This document shows, one piece after another, positions 10,627 through 22,600 of a stretch of 64,000 bases of DNA. Both the position numbers and the translations under genes were made by a program. Within the stretch, counting starts at the first letter, position 1, and each line of letters opens with the position of its first letter. Origin of the DNA: Tetrapyrgos nigripes (lineage: Eukaryota; Basidiomycota; Agaricomycetes; Agaricales; Campanellaceae); NCBI GenBank assembly GCA_013368315.1, contig JAACJM010000189.1, forward strand, positions 100,923 through 164,922, given 5' to 3'. The notes beneath the pieces were generated by a model. The model was not told the origin of the DNA. It did no database searches and was given only the letters and a program-made list of their open reading frames with translations.

Positions 10627-13600
10627 CGCGTTGTCGTATCAGAAATTGCGCAGACGGAGCTGGTGGATGAATTCTTTGGCGAGGCCAGAGACCAACAATA
10701 AGTTGGGACGAAGTGTTAGATGTTATGAACAACTGCACGTGTGGAGCACGCGATAGGCACCTGAAAGTTTTGATGATTTGACGGCTCGAATTGATTCGGG
10801 GAAGAGAAGAGAAGACGGTGGGTGATGCTGGAGAAAAAGTCTGACAGAACCCTGCGAGCTTTTCAGGAAATGAAACGCCGGTCCTGGTTGTGCATTGCAA
10901 TTGTGCACAAAGCCAGTACTTACGGCATGAGTTTGTGGCAAAGCTTTGTCTACCCAATCTCAGTAGCGAGAGGTAAGGTCAAAGCGCTCTGAAAAAAATA
11001 GGCTACATGCTGTTCTAGAACGTCTGATCTGAGAACAATCGGCTATTCATTACAGTTGCACCACTGAACGAGAGTCAGCTTTGTCGACTAACGATGTACA
11101 AGCGAGGTTTGGTTTTCCTTTCACGGCCATTTCTCATCGCTCCCGCGACAATGTGCAGAGAGATACACGAGGACGCGGATGGACGTTACAGCCCGAGAAA
11201 ACCGGGAGCCAATGCCAACTGGGCACAAACATGGTCAAAGCTCAACATCAACGCTGTCAACAACCCCAGTAGGCCTCGCTTCTTATCTGGAAGCTAAAGC
11301 TGAAGGTTCAGTCGAATGTTTGACATAGATCTCGAAGTCTTCTGTGTTTTGTAAATTTCTTATGTCTTCTTGCGACCCTTCGAATTGGTTTCACAAAGTT
11401 TCATACTTCGGGACAAAAAAAATTAAAACACTGGGCCACTCTAAAACTCTCCGATCCGTGCACACGGCCAAAATCGGTGGATACCTTGGTCACTGGACTT
11501 GCAACCTTTCGTGAGTCCTATTTTACCTATACTCTGATACATAACGATGACATGGTCACTTTGACAAGAGACCGCGAGCCGGTTGGCATCGGTCCTATAG
11601 GCTACACTCACGACGAGGATGAGTGCATTTTTGTCGGGCACTTTTGAACTGGAGTAAATCTAGAATATTTCACAATGGCCGGAGTACTTCATATGGGACC
11701 ATTCGTAGGCTGAACTTCTATATGGAGGAGTCCGGCGCCGGGAAAAAACCCGAAATTTATTCTCATCCAAAAATTCCGTCCAAATATGCACCCTGCCGTG
11801 ACTCATTCTTTTCAGCGAATCGCAATGTCTTTTGATTTAACGTATACTTGTAGACAAAGTGGCCAGCAGGCCATTGATGCGGGTCCTCATAACGATTTAT
11901 TCAAGAATATCCACGGACCACTGCTATACTTATCGCAAGTCGGTCTTACCGCTCGCGATTAGGTGGGTTTCCGAACGACTTTCAAACGCGGCATGTCCAC
12001 TCATACACTACGGAAGCGACTCTGCATATACAAAGCAGCGCTGGGAAGTGAAACTGATACATGATCACCCTGAACAGCGAAAACGACGGCCCGGAATAGT
12101 CTCTGGCCCGATCCCTTTTCTCCAATTGGGGACATAGATTTAAGGGCGCAGAGCGCATCAAATCAGATGCCAAGGTTATTACGGGTTACCTAGAACATGT
12201 ATCAACAGTCCACAACGGTATGGTTTATCTTTAAGGTGTTACGAACTAGCGCTATTTCAGGTGCCATCCGGCGAGGACCTGATGAGCAGCCTCCCGGTGG
12301 AGCCCTCTGCAGCTTCTTACTTCTGATTATATTCAAGGCAAGTTGAAGCGTTTTCTCTGACAGTTCAGTCTGTCTAAAACATCCCAGACAGGTATCGCCA
12401 CTCAAAACAGTGGCTTCATCGTTTCGGGAGTCATTGTTCAAAAGCGCCATCTTCGTTTTGCTGAGTCTGAAAGCGCTGAAACAGCGGGTAGGTACCGCTC
12501 CTGTTCATCTCTGCACAATGTCTCTTATTTAGGGCACTCTCTTACTTAGGAAACACTTTACCCCTGAAGATCCGCAATCCTCGGAAGACTCAATCCGCGG
12601 GCCGCAGCTCCTCAGTCCAAGGAGATTGTGATTGTGTATGCATCCACGTCTTTCATATTCATAGACAGTGGCCACAGAAACCTCTCGGGACAACTGACGT
12701 AGTTTGACCGTGTCACGTCAATCCAACCTAAGATCTTCACGTTAAGTGTGGTTCCTCTGAGTCTATTTTAGGTTCTTACTAGATGTCTGCCACGCGAAAC
12801 GATACCTGTATACCTGTATACTCGATTATGCAGATCTTGTTATGTAGGATAGGTCGCTTGTGATTCCACCCACAGCATGGTAAGTCACTGATTATGTATC
12901 CAAACTTGGTCACCTTGATTCTGACCTCATACCAAACCATAGATGGCGGGATCTGAGCCTCGAGGCTATGTTGGTATCCCCAACTTTCCCTCTCCTCAAA
13001 ACAGACTGGGAAATATCCCCAACAGAATTATACTCGTCGATACTCCTTAGTAGGCTCAGCCTAGCATCAGTGATCACCTGCGGCATCGACGATACGGTCA
13101 GCCACCAACGATATCACTGGCGGCTGCTGGCGGCTCTTGGTGGCACTGTCGTCTGACTCGTCTCTATTTGCTCTGCTGACCGAATCTGCCAAACGACTTG
13201 CATCGGCTTCTCATTTAACGACTAGCACTGTATGTACAAGAAGCTGACTGACGGTTGACCAAGCGACTAATGCATCAGTGGATCACTCCCAGCTGGAGAT
13301 TTGGTGTGTGTGGTTCTATGCTTCCGGTGAAATTGATTATAGTCTACCAAGTCAAAAGATCAAATCAATGGCTGGTATTCCTCTGCGTTTGAACATATGG
13401 GCATATCGAGGTGCTCATGTCTTGAGTAAGTATTATGACGGGTTGCCTGCAGGCATCAACCTTCTAGTGGCAATGCATATTCACTCAGAATTAACACCAG
13501 TAGTCTTGATACCATCCAGTGAGTGTGTAGTTACGCCTGCAGACATCCCGCTCGTACTACTACTGAACGGAAAATCCTTGATTCCCGGAAAACGATGCAT

Positions 13601-14376
13601 CTACCAAAAGATCTCAAGAGATCGTCGATTCGAAGTTCTGGACGCTTTGGTCATCAGCAAGTCGTTGATGTTCCTAAATTATATCGTGAACTGAGTCTCG
13701 AGCTGTTGTAGTCAGTACGAAGAGATCATTGAGATCACCACTTGCCTTTGATACGCCAACTGTATTGGTCGGTGACGCAGACATGCTATGCACCCGTCTT
13801 TCGACATATCGGAGGCAATGATTGAATATAGGAGGTAAACTAGTACATGTGATTGTCTAGTCCAACAATGGGAGCTGGTAGAGATGTATGGTAAAATGTT
13901 TTTGTTGGTGGTATAATCTATTTTGTGGATTTAAAGGGTATAACGGCACAATACTTAAGGGATATATAATGTTGATACAACAAGGTTTGTAAATATAATA
14001 GTAATCTGGAGGAGAGAGTGTGAGCACGTAACTAGAAAGCACGGTGTGGCATTAACAACTAATAAGCAGCTGATGAAAGCAAAGCATTATGCTGTAGGTT
14101 AGGAAAGCAAAAAAGAGCGACGGTGGTGGTGTTATTATGTGTCAATTGATAAATAAGAGTCGTAACAACTTCGCAAAGGAGAGAACTGGAAAACAAAAAG
14201 CACAATCGTCAGAGGACAACATCACGGAGGTCATAGAGATAGGTGGCTGTGTAGCCAAAGCGCGGGGGCATAAACTGGAGGTCCAAGGGTTCCGGGAGTA
14301 AGAGCACATAGCTGACATAACAAGCTTGCAATACAATTTTTTCTTAGGCCTCATTCCTAACATCTGAGAACGCGAG
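10627..14376. other. Gene-poor interval
   Basis: About 3.7 kb between the CCCH start and the stop of the next minus-strand gene. The first few hundred bases probably include the CCCH promoter and 5' UTR. The longest unassigned open frame (13278-13694 +, 138 codons) shows no motif or splice context I recognise. No repeat family, tRNA or transposase signature is evident by eye. Confidence 0.5.
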
Positions 14377-16425
14377 TCACGGCTGCAGGGCCATGTTTTG
14401 TGTTGATAAACCAGAGCCGTTCATTACCTACATAAAACATGATGATGGTCATCAGCACTGTTAGAGCGAACTAAGGAACCCCTTACCTGATTAACGTCGT
14501 AACCTGCTATCATATGCATCCTTTTCCTTGGGGGTATGCCCAAGTCACCGTATCCAGAGTTTAGAGGTGAACTGAGGTTCGAGTTCATCTGCGGTGAATT
14601 CATTGGATGAGGTTGTGGGCTCCTTAGGTGCGAATGCGGATGGGCCGACGACTCAAGGACATCAACTCCATACGTCCCATCTAGAGCAGCGCCGTTTTCC
14701 CAACTCCGCGAATGCTTCCGGCTCATAGAACGGTTTGGATCCTGAGCGGGCACATGAATGTTGTACCAGTCAGCTATTAGTTTCAGCCAGTGCAGTGCAT
14801 ACTCACGTCGAGCCCACCGAGTCCTTCGTGATGAGCCCCGTACACGCCCTGAGCGGCCTGGGCTTGTGCCTGTGCCTGCGCCTGTGCTTGCGCGTCAGCT
14901 TCAGAAGCTCCCCATGAATCAAGGGCTTTGTTGGATCGGGATTTTATGTCGTTCTGGATATAGGATGAAACACGAGTCAGAATCTTTACCGAATATGGAC
15001 TGTAGAAAGAAGAGAAGAAAAGAAACAAAGAAGCTTGGGAGTTGACGAAGCACGGGGAAAAGGCAAGAAACGTGTCGAGGAAGGTAGGACCAAGTATCAG
15101 CCCGTGGGCAAGACAGAAGCAAGCAAAGAAGAGCGGGAAGACTCTAATTATGGTGAAAAGAACCCGAGTAGGCGAACCACTGCCACAGAAAGAAGCAGGC
15201 ACATAAAATACAATGAGAGTAAAGACCCGAGAAAAGACTTCAAGAGACACAAACGACTTACAGCTTCTGAGTGATATCTTGCTAATGCTTGTGCAGCTTG
15301 GGCTTCTTCTAAGGAGACTGATGAGTGTCGGGAACGCTGTTCTAGCATAAAAACGTAAACATCTAACCGATTTGGGAGTGGGGTGTTGATGAAGGAGTTG
15401 AAGAAGCGTACACACCACTTTGCGTTAGTGCGAGAAGAGCTGACACTGAGAAGATGTATTAGTGGGTAAGAAGAATGGAAGAGATTGTCGATGTTTTAGA
15501 CTCACTAATGTCATCCCTCCGCTTTTCTGCTGCTGCTACAGACTGTCGGGCTTGTCGTTCGGCGTCTAAACAGGCCGTATATCGTAAAAATGCGTCTTGC
15601 GTTTCTTTTGATGCTCTGGACAGTGTTGCACGGGATAATTGTAGTGCTTGCTCTGAAAGTGACCGGTAAATAAGAGTTTTTATGAAGAAAAAAATGCCAT
15701 ACTGGATGCATTTGCTTCTTGCTGTAGTGATTCGGGATTTCGTAAGGATGGTGAGCCTGAAGGTCGGGGGAGAGGCATCATTGAAGAATCCGAGTTATCT
15801 GTCGGTCAAAACCCGATTAACACACGCGCATATACAAACCAAAGGATCACTCACCTAAACTCGTCCTTGCATAACTCTGATCTGAAGGCTCTGGACTGCC
15901 AGAGTCTACAGAATGATCCCGCATCACATATGGCTCCGCCGTCCCGTTTCGTAGTCGTGGATTGTGTGGTAAGCCCGCCGCCTGCCTTTCAATGAACTTG
16001 CGCAAAAAGGTTAACTCTATCTCATCCGGCATCGTATAAGGCGGGCCCTGTATATCGCCCTTTTGCATAAGCAATTCAAGTTGAGACATGGTCTTGTCTT
16101 TCAGCTGCTGGAGCCACTCGTGAAGTTCCATGTGATCCTGGTCTGCGCGTGCATCGTAATCCTGCCGTCTCCTCGCCTTCCTCCAATAGGTCTTCGTGAG
16201 CTTCAACGCGCGATTTACTTCATTATCGAGGGTGCGATACCACTCGCTGGCTTGACGGTTTAGTTTGACGGCGAGAACGCCAGGCTGTACGCGGAGCTGC
16301 AGGACACAGCGGCCGTCACGGTCGGGAGGCCCCAGGACCCCCTTCTGTCCCTGATTACCGCGCGTCGCGCCTCTGGAGACATTGCCCAGCTCGGGCCACG
16401 GCAAATCGTCGGCGACAGCAGACAT
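14377..16425 (-). CDS. Unidentified coiled-coil, Gln/Ala-rich protein
   Basis: Not recognised as a named family. The start at 16425 gives MSAVADDLPWPELGNVSRG; the open frame extends further upstream, but that stretch looks non-coding. A long first exon (16425-15855) carries charged helical sequence (RTLDNEVNRALKLTKTYWRK, RRQDYDARADQDHMELHEWL). Several small exons follow with heptad-like, Ala/Gln/Glu-rich sequence (KQALQLSRATLSRASKETQ, DAERQARQSVAAAEKRRDDI, SLEEAQAAQALARYH). Next come an AQAQAQAQAQAQAAQ run, a His/Pro/Ser/Asn-rich region, the basic patch IPPRKRMHMIAGYDVNQ, and a short last exon ending LSTQNMALQP-stop (tca at 14377-14379). Splicing holds one frame through about seven introns, which makes it a convincing gene. 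It lies about 315 bp downstream of the aldehyde dehydrogenase, on the same strand. The IPPRKR patch could be a nuclear localisation signal; a nuclear role is a guess. Confidence 0.75.
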
Positions 16426-16740
16426 AGAGGATGGTCGAGTGTTGACTTGGGAGAAAATGGTAAAGATGATAGAACCGTCTTGTTTATAACTCGCCATCAA
16501 TGCCATCAAATGCACTGCTTTAATTATTTCCCATACCGACATCTCGGCATCCACGCTGGATACGACGTATGATTCCATCAATCTCATGCTCCTCCTTACT
16601 TCACATGTTATGTACATAGATTGTACGGATCAATCCTATCAAGAAACATAATCCACGACTAGCCAACCCTTACATCTGTCACGCCCATACACCAAGTTGA
16701 AGATATTCCGACTACGCAATACCCACTCGTCGGGCTCAGC

Positions 16741-19617
16741 TCAGTTTCCTGTCTCAAAATTTACTCCCTGCGCCAGCGGTGCTGCATCCGAAAAGTTGAC
16801 TATGTCGTCGTCACCACCGCAGCAGATGAGCCACACAAGAAACATGGGGAAAAGAAAACAGCCACGAAAGGTCAGTAAACCCCGAGTCCCGACGCGTTAA
16901 AACGGGGAAATTAATGGTGCGTACCCGTGCATGCGCTCCAGCGAACGTACTGCTTCCACGCATCGCCACCAGACTCGCGTCCCCTGTAACCGAAACATAT
17001 AGGTGGGTTATAAAATGAAAATAAAAAATTTATGAAAAGATTGGTCGTCAGTGAATGTCTTTCATGGTCGCACGACTGACGCAGCACTCACCATCCAGTA
17101 CTCTATAATTCAGTTGAGAAATCACAGAAAAGACAGAGAAAAGTCCAAGAAATATATTTCGGCGTGTTTGCGGATGACACCACGTTACGTCCCCGCATCC
17201 CCGAGAATAAGGTTTAGTGATGAAGGTCCCCAGGTGAGATCCAATCGACCACACAGACGAAAGTCCAGGCCAGATGAATAACCGCAGGTATAATCACCCA
17301 GTGATAAGCAACGAGTCAGTAGCAACAGCAGGCGGATGTGGAGAGAGCCCCAACGATAGTCAGTCCCCATAGTAAGAAGAAATCAAAGTCAAACGTTAAC
17401 GTCTCCGCCATGGATATCATGGTAACGGACTGACCTTATTACCGCCGCTGCAAGGCCAACGACGACAGATTGGATGCAGAACGTCAGTCAGTCAGTTTCC
17501 AAATTTCACCAGGGCGGAACGAACCCCGAGGACGAGATAACAGACACTCACAAGCTAGCCCCAATCTCGGCACCCGATGTTCCTGCGTTTACCTGCCGTA
17601 GATTAAGCCGTCAGTCTGACTTCCGACAGTGTTCCGATGACTTGACGCCTCTCCGCGTCCTCGAAGATCATGGAGTCATGGAGGGGTCTAAGTAAGACAG
17701 CGACACGTACATTGACTATTCCACAATCACTTCCTGTTGGCCCAATCCATTTACCCAGGTTCCTCAAGTCCCTAGTCCACAGACTACTTGACAGGCCCTA
17801 TACCAACAGTTGGCAAGAATGATATTGAGAAATGGAGCCATAAATTAGGAGAAATCAGGTACCTGGGGAACCCCATTGTTCCACTCCACCGCCTCTTCAA
17901 GCTCATCAAACACGCCCACATTCAGAATTGGCGCAAAGGTTTCTTCCCTCCAGATCTTCTCGCTCATGTCTACCTTCTTTGGTTTAGCGAGGACGGGCTG
18001 GACGAAGTTTCCGGAACCAAAAGGCTCTAGTGTATACCTCCCCTGGCTCCCTGATGTGGGACCGGATACAATATCTGCTTGGATACTCTGTAAATGATCG
18101 ACGGTGCGGGCATAGAGGTCGACACTGGCCTGACTGTGCAGGGGTCCAAGAAGGGTGCCGTCTACAAGAGGATCGCCTGGTTTAATGGAGCTATACAGCT
18201 TCGTGAGTTTTTCCAGGAACTCGTCTGCGATTTTTCGGTGAAGAAAAAGGCGACGAGTCGATGTGCAACGTTGGCCTGCAGTGCCCACGGCTCCAAAGAA
18301 TACGCCAGGGACGGCAAGCTTGAGATCAGCATCAGGCATAACAATTGACGCTGTAGACACCGTCAAGTCAGAATATTGACCTTTTTGAATAGAGATATAA
18401 CTTGCCGTTGTTTCCGCCCAATTCAAGAATGCCTTTGCCAAATCTCCCTGCTACTGTCTGACCCACAATCGCTCCAACTCTTTCACTGCCAGTGAAAGAA
18501 ACTGCATCATAGAGCTCATCAGTGATGCTTCCTCATGGAGAAGGATAACAAACCTAGTTCCGCATCACTCTCAACGACCCTGACACCAACGTCTTTCCCG
18601 CCAGTTACAAGGCCAGCCACGGCGCCGGGTATGCCATTCGCCTCCAATACCTTGGTGACAATCGAGGTGACGGCGATGGAGCATAAAGGGGTTGTAGGAG
18701 ACGGTTTCCAAATGGTTGCATTCCCGGCTGCCAGAGATAGTGCAAGGTTCCTATAATGCAACAAATGTATGGACCGTCACACCCGAGCCACATAGAAGGA
18801 TAGGAGAATGTACACACCACCCATAGACCGCCACAGGGAAGTTGAAGGCCGAGAGCACCGCGACGACGCCCAGGGGGTTCGGGACTTCCAAAATAGAGTG
18901 ACCAGGGCGTTCTGAGGCAACAACTCGACCGTTCATCATACGCGATAGACCAACGGCATAATCACACTGATACCAAAAGTATTCCAATTAACAAACATGC
19001 AGTAAGATGCACATGGAAGGACACTTGCAATATCAATGAATTCTTGCACTTCACCGATTCCCTCTGTTCGGATCTTGCCCATTTCCAACGAAACAAGGGC
19101 ACCGAGAGCCGCGCGTTTGTTTGAAAGAGCCTCGCGGATTTGACGAAGAATTTCACCTCGACGAGGAGCTGGTACATCTGCCAGTGGTAATCAGGAATAG
19201 AATGATGGATGACGTTTCTCATAATCAGACGACTGCATGTATGCGCGCATATAGTCTATGCAGAAAACCTACTTCGAAAGTATTTGTACGCTTCGCGAGT
19301 CTTGCCCAGCGCGTTTTCGACTTCGACAGGAGATGCCTGAGTAGGTTTGGGTGTTACTACATGCCAGAATAGTAACGTTGACGCGAACTCACCGTCTTCA
19401 CCCTCGCAAGAACTTCTCCTGTCGTCGGACATACCGACTCCATGACTTCACCAGAGCCTTTCCATTCTCCATCATACACGCCATGCACCTCATTTCCAGA
19501 CGTTGAGATGTTGAGAGAAGACAGAACATTGGAAGCTCTAGTGGAAAGCGCTCGCGCTGAAAGAGCAGTCGGTCCAAGTCTCAGTCTATTGTAGACCGAA
19601 AGTCTTGCAGTAAACAT
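16741..19617 (-). CDS. Aldehyde dehydrogenase, ALDH7/antiquitin type, mitochondrial
   Basis: NAD-dependent aldehyde dehydrogenase most like ALDH7A1 (alpha-aminoadipic semialdehyde dehydrogenase). The N-terminus [20 protein letters not shown] is Arg-rich without acids, consistent with a mitochondrial presequence. Landmarks include [41 protein letters not shown], the catalytic Glu loop LELGGNNAS, the catalytic Cys in [14 protein letters not shown], and [10 protein letters not shown]. The C-terminus is assembled from very small pieces: [12 protein letters not shown], a 13-nt exon (17447-17435), a 332-nt intron, an 11-nt exon (17102-17092), then [19 protein letters not shown] (from 16983) and [23 protein letters not shown] (16799-16741). 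This yields FGGNKSTGWGRESGG, the conserved ALDH7 C-terminal motif. Intron 18351-18405 has a GC-AG boundary (G|GCAAGT). Without the microexons the protein would look truncated near 17.85 kb. Confidence 0.92.
17092..17102 (-). other. 11-nt microexon of the ALDH7 gene
   Basis: The minus-strand sequence reads TTATAG|AGTACTGGATG|GTGAGT. Joined to the upstream exon ending GGTAATAAG and the downstream exon starting GGGACGCGAG, it encodes S-T-G-W between GGNK and GRESGG. Those residues match the conserved ALDH7 end and no other reading of the 332-nt plus 108-nt flanking introns supplies them. Confidence 0.85.
18351..18405 (-). other. GC-AG intron in the ALDH7 gene
   Basis: A 55-nt intron whose donor reads AACG|GCAAGT on the minus strand and whose acceptor is CTACAG. 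Using the GC donor gives [18 protein letters not shown], matching the catalytic Glu loop of the family. No GT donor nearby preserves this frame and sequence. GC donors followed by AAGT are the known minor class of U2-type introns. Confidence 0.85.
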
Positions 19618-22600
19618 CGTTCCCAGTGATTGAAGGAGAAAGATTTGGTGGTCAAAGTGAGCTCTACACCAGTTTCAGGTGTGCAGAGGCGGTTTCAACG
19701 AAGGAAGCGAAGAGGATATAAGCAGGAGTGTACCGACCATTGAGTTGGCAGCAAGCTCCGGTCGGGATGAGCTCAGACCACGTGCTTTCCGCCTCTCTTC
19801 ATCACGATCCACGACGCGTAGATACGCGAACTGCATACCTTGTCGCCTACGGCAGTGTGGGTTACGGTGGGACCAGATAAAGTCTCCTTAGTCGGAGGAG
19901 GCTTGTCAGTTGTGTGCGTTCCTGTTAGCCTTTTCCGTGATCTTCATTTCAGTCTGACCGTTGACTCTGTATCATGATTGTGTACGGAACGAACCCAGAC
20001 ACATGACGTCGAGTTCGACTTGAAAACTGGGGTCTGATGATTTCACCGTCCGACCCCTTACAGTCAGATTGCCAGAAACAAGGCAGATTGAATGACGCTC
20101 TATAGTTGCTACTTCAACTTCAAAGAGGAGCCGTTGGACAAGGTTCGTCTTTTAAGACAAATCCTATCATAGTGGCTGACTCCAATATTGAAATGTTCTT
20201 CTCAGTATCGCACCAGGAACGGTGGCGGCGGCGTTAAACCTCCTTTGTGCTTCTTCATTACATGTTTTACTTCTTTGGTTCAGTCTTTCTTTCCTTGAGC
20301 TGGCGGCATTAACGGCAGAAGGGTGGCCTGCGAAAAACCGTCGCAGAGAAGCCCCGAGAAGCTCCTCAGACAAAGGTGGAACTTGATCTTCCTGAAGACT
20401 GACTGACCCACTATATCCCAGCAGCGCCCCTCACGGAAGAGTACCTATCGACGAGACTTTGATCTTTTCCATCCTTCGATCTGGTTCCTTCGGGTGCTAG
20501 TGTTCCGTAGCTTTCCCTTGTCACCTGTGATGCGCTCAATTGGCCATGGTATCGATTGCAATGTGGGAGCGCCATATTTAGTCTGGTCCTGTCTTGCAAG
20601 ATATCACTGTGGATTCTCCGACACCCCTCTAATCACGATGTGGATTTCATAAATCATCCTTACCTGTTCAACTTGAAACGATGGTATCGGTGGGACCCAC
20701 CTCGGAGCAGCCAATTGGCAACGGAATCCCACCTCAACTCTAGCCCCTTGCGATGTCCGCAAAGCGTCGGGAGCGGTAAAGCATGTTCAGAATACGTCCC
20801 TGGATTGGAATGGATTGGAAATGATATTGATCACCACAATGCCAATAGCCAGAGTACGCAGCCTCATGGCGGCATGCATTACGCTAAGCCAGAGGGAGTT
20901 CAGGGAGATCAGTGCGACAGCGATGAAACGCCTTGAAACGCTGGCCATCGGGCGCCTTCTGCTCCGTCTCATACGCGCAACGCTGACAAAGTTTTCATCA
21001 CAACATCCAGGATGTCTGGGCTGGCATGGGCTGGCGGATATCAAGGTAGAAAACCACCTGATATGTACGTACTTTATTCCGTCTCAGAAAGTTTGCAGAC
21101 GAATGGGTTTCTGTTTTTATTGGAATTAATGCTCGATGGAAATACTGTACAAGATTATGGCAGTAAGCACAGGCTTCTAATATCTAATAGTGCTAGAAGC
21201 CTCACCCAATGCTTGAAATTTGAAAAGAATATACAAAAGTACGTACTGATTTCAACTGGGCCCTTCTCGATGTTTTCAGAGACTCAATGCCTAACTGACA
21301 TTGGATGCATCTCAAGTGGATCCGAAGAGTTGTCAATGTCTTGCTTCATTACCATATATATACAAGAGGGTCAGGAATAGCATCGGGTTATTTTCTATTA
21401 ATTCTAGTCTGTAGCCGTGGTATAGCATCCATTACCCGAATGCCCAACAAATACCTTCAACTCAACTCAAGATATTTCGATTTGATTTCCATTGCAGTCC
21501 CATTCAAGTTGTCGACGGAGTCGGAGAATGTCCAGCCGCGAGAAGTCTTTCCGAGTCGCTGACGCAATATTTATTCAAGCAGTCTCTCGAATGTATATGC
21601 CTACAGCCTTGATGTCCGTCGGAGAGAAGACTTCTAGACCATCATAGTGCTTTGCATCCAATAGTTTGCGTCCAATGGCTCGGCATATTCCAGCGCCTTC
21701 GGTCACAAACGCCACTAGTACTTCGCCTTTCGGAAGAAGATGGAGCAAGATACTTACAAGATAAGGGGCCGCCTTTCAACCTGGCTATCTTCTCAAACGA
21801 TGCAAGCAGGGCATCTGTACCTTCGAACTAAAGCCTCTAGCTGAATACTCCTTGGTTCCTAGTCCTCCATCATCGTCCACAACAGATCTTTGGCCAACTG
21901 GATTCGGATAACACTTCCACTTTCTCTAAGTCGCTTTCATTGGCGACCAAGATCATACCATGTAGATCGCGAGAGGCTGCCTGCCGCATAAATACGTGAT
22001 GCATGATTAAGGTGGTCATCATGGTGCGCCTCTACCTCACTTGAAGTGCTGATGGACATGATAATCACTGGTTGCATTTATAAACCTTTCTATTCGGGAC
22101 TCCGGGCCTATCCATATAACGAAACGTTTTCGCTCGTGCCACTGTAGATGGGAAACACCGGTACCAGGGACTAGGGACTAGGAAGGCGATTGTGTTAGCG
22201 ACCTAGCTGTAGCCTGTCAAGCGGTCGTCTAATGTTCAGTGTCATGGACACGCTGAGCATAGACGGCTCAACCTTCAGACTGAAGGAAATGTCATGGTAG
22301 ATGGGACAGCTTTGTAAAGTTCGTCGATAAGACAATTATTGTAACCAGCTCCCACTCACAGCTTACTGATCCTAAAAATTGGATGGTACCCTCACTCCGA
22401 CAAAACGCGACTCATTTCCGCAGTGCTTCACGGAGCCATACATCAACGGCACCTCCAGCCACAGCTCTAGAAAGCTATGCATCCTTCGGGGCTACACAAC
22501 TTAGAACCGAGTTGACGTCGACATATACACCCATACACCCACTGGACTGAATGATGGACTCGGCGGCATCTCCGTACATACAAATCTTCAACGAAAAAGG

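Noticed and set aside
13278..13694. 138-codon open frame on + strand
   Set aside because: Longest frame in the 10.6-14.4 kb interval, but no family motif, splice context or neighbouring exon supports it, and frames of this length are common by chance here.
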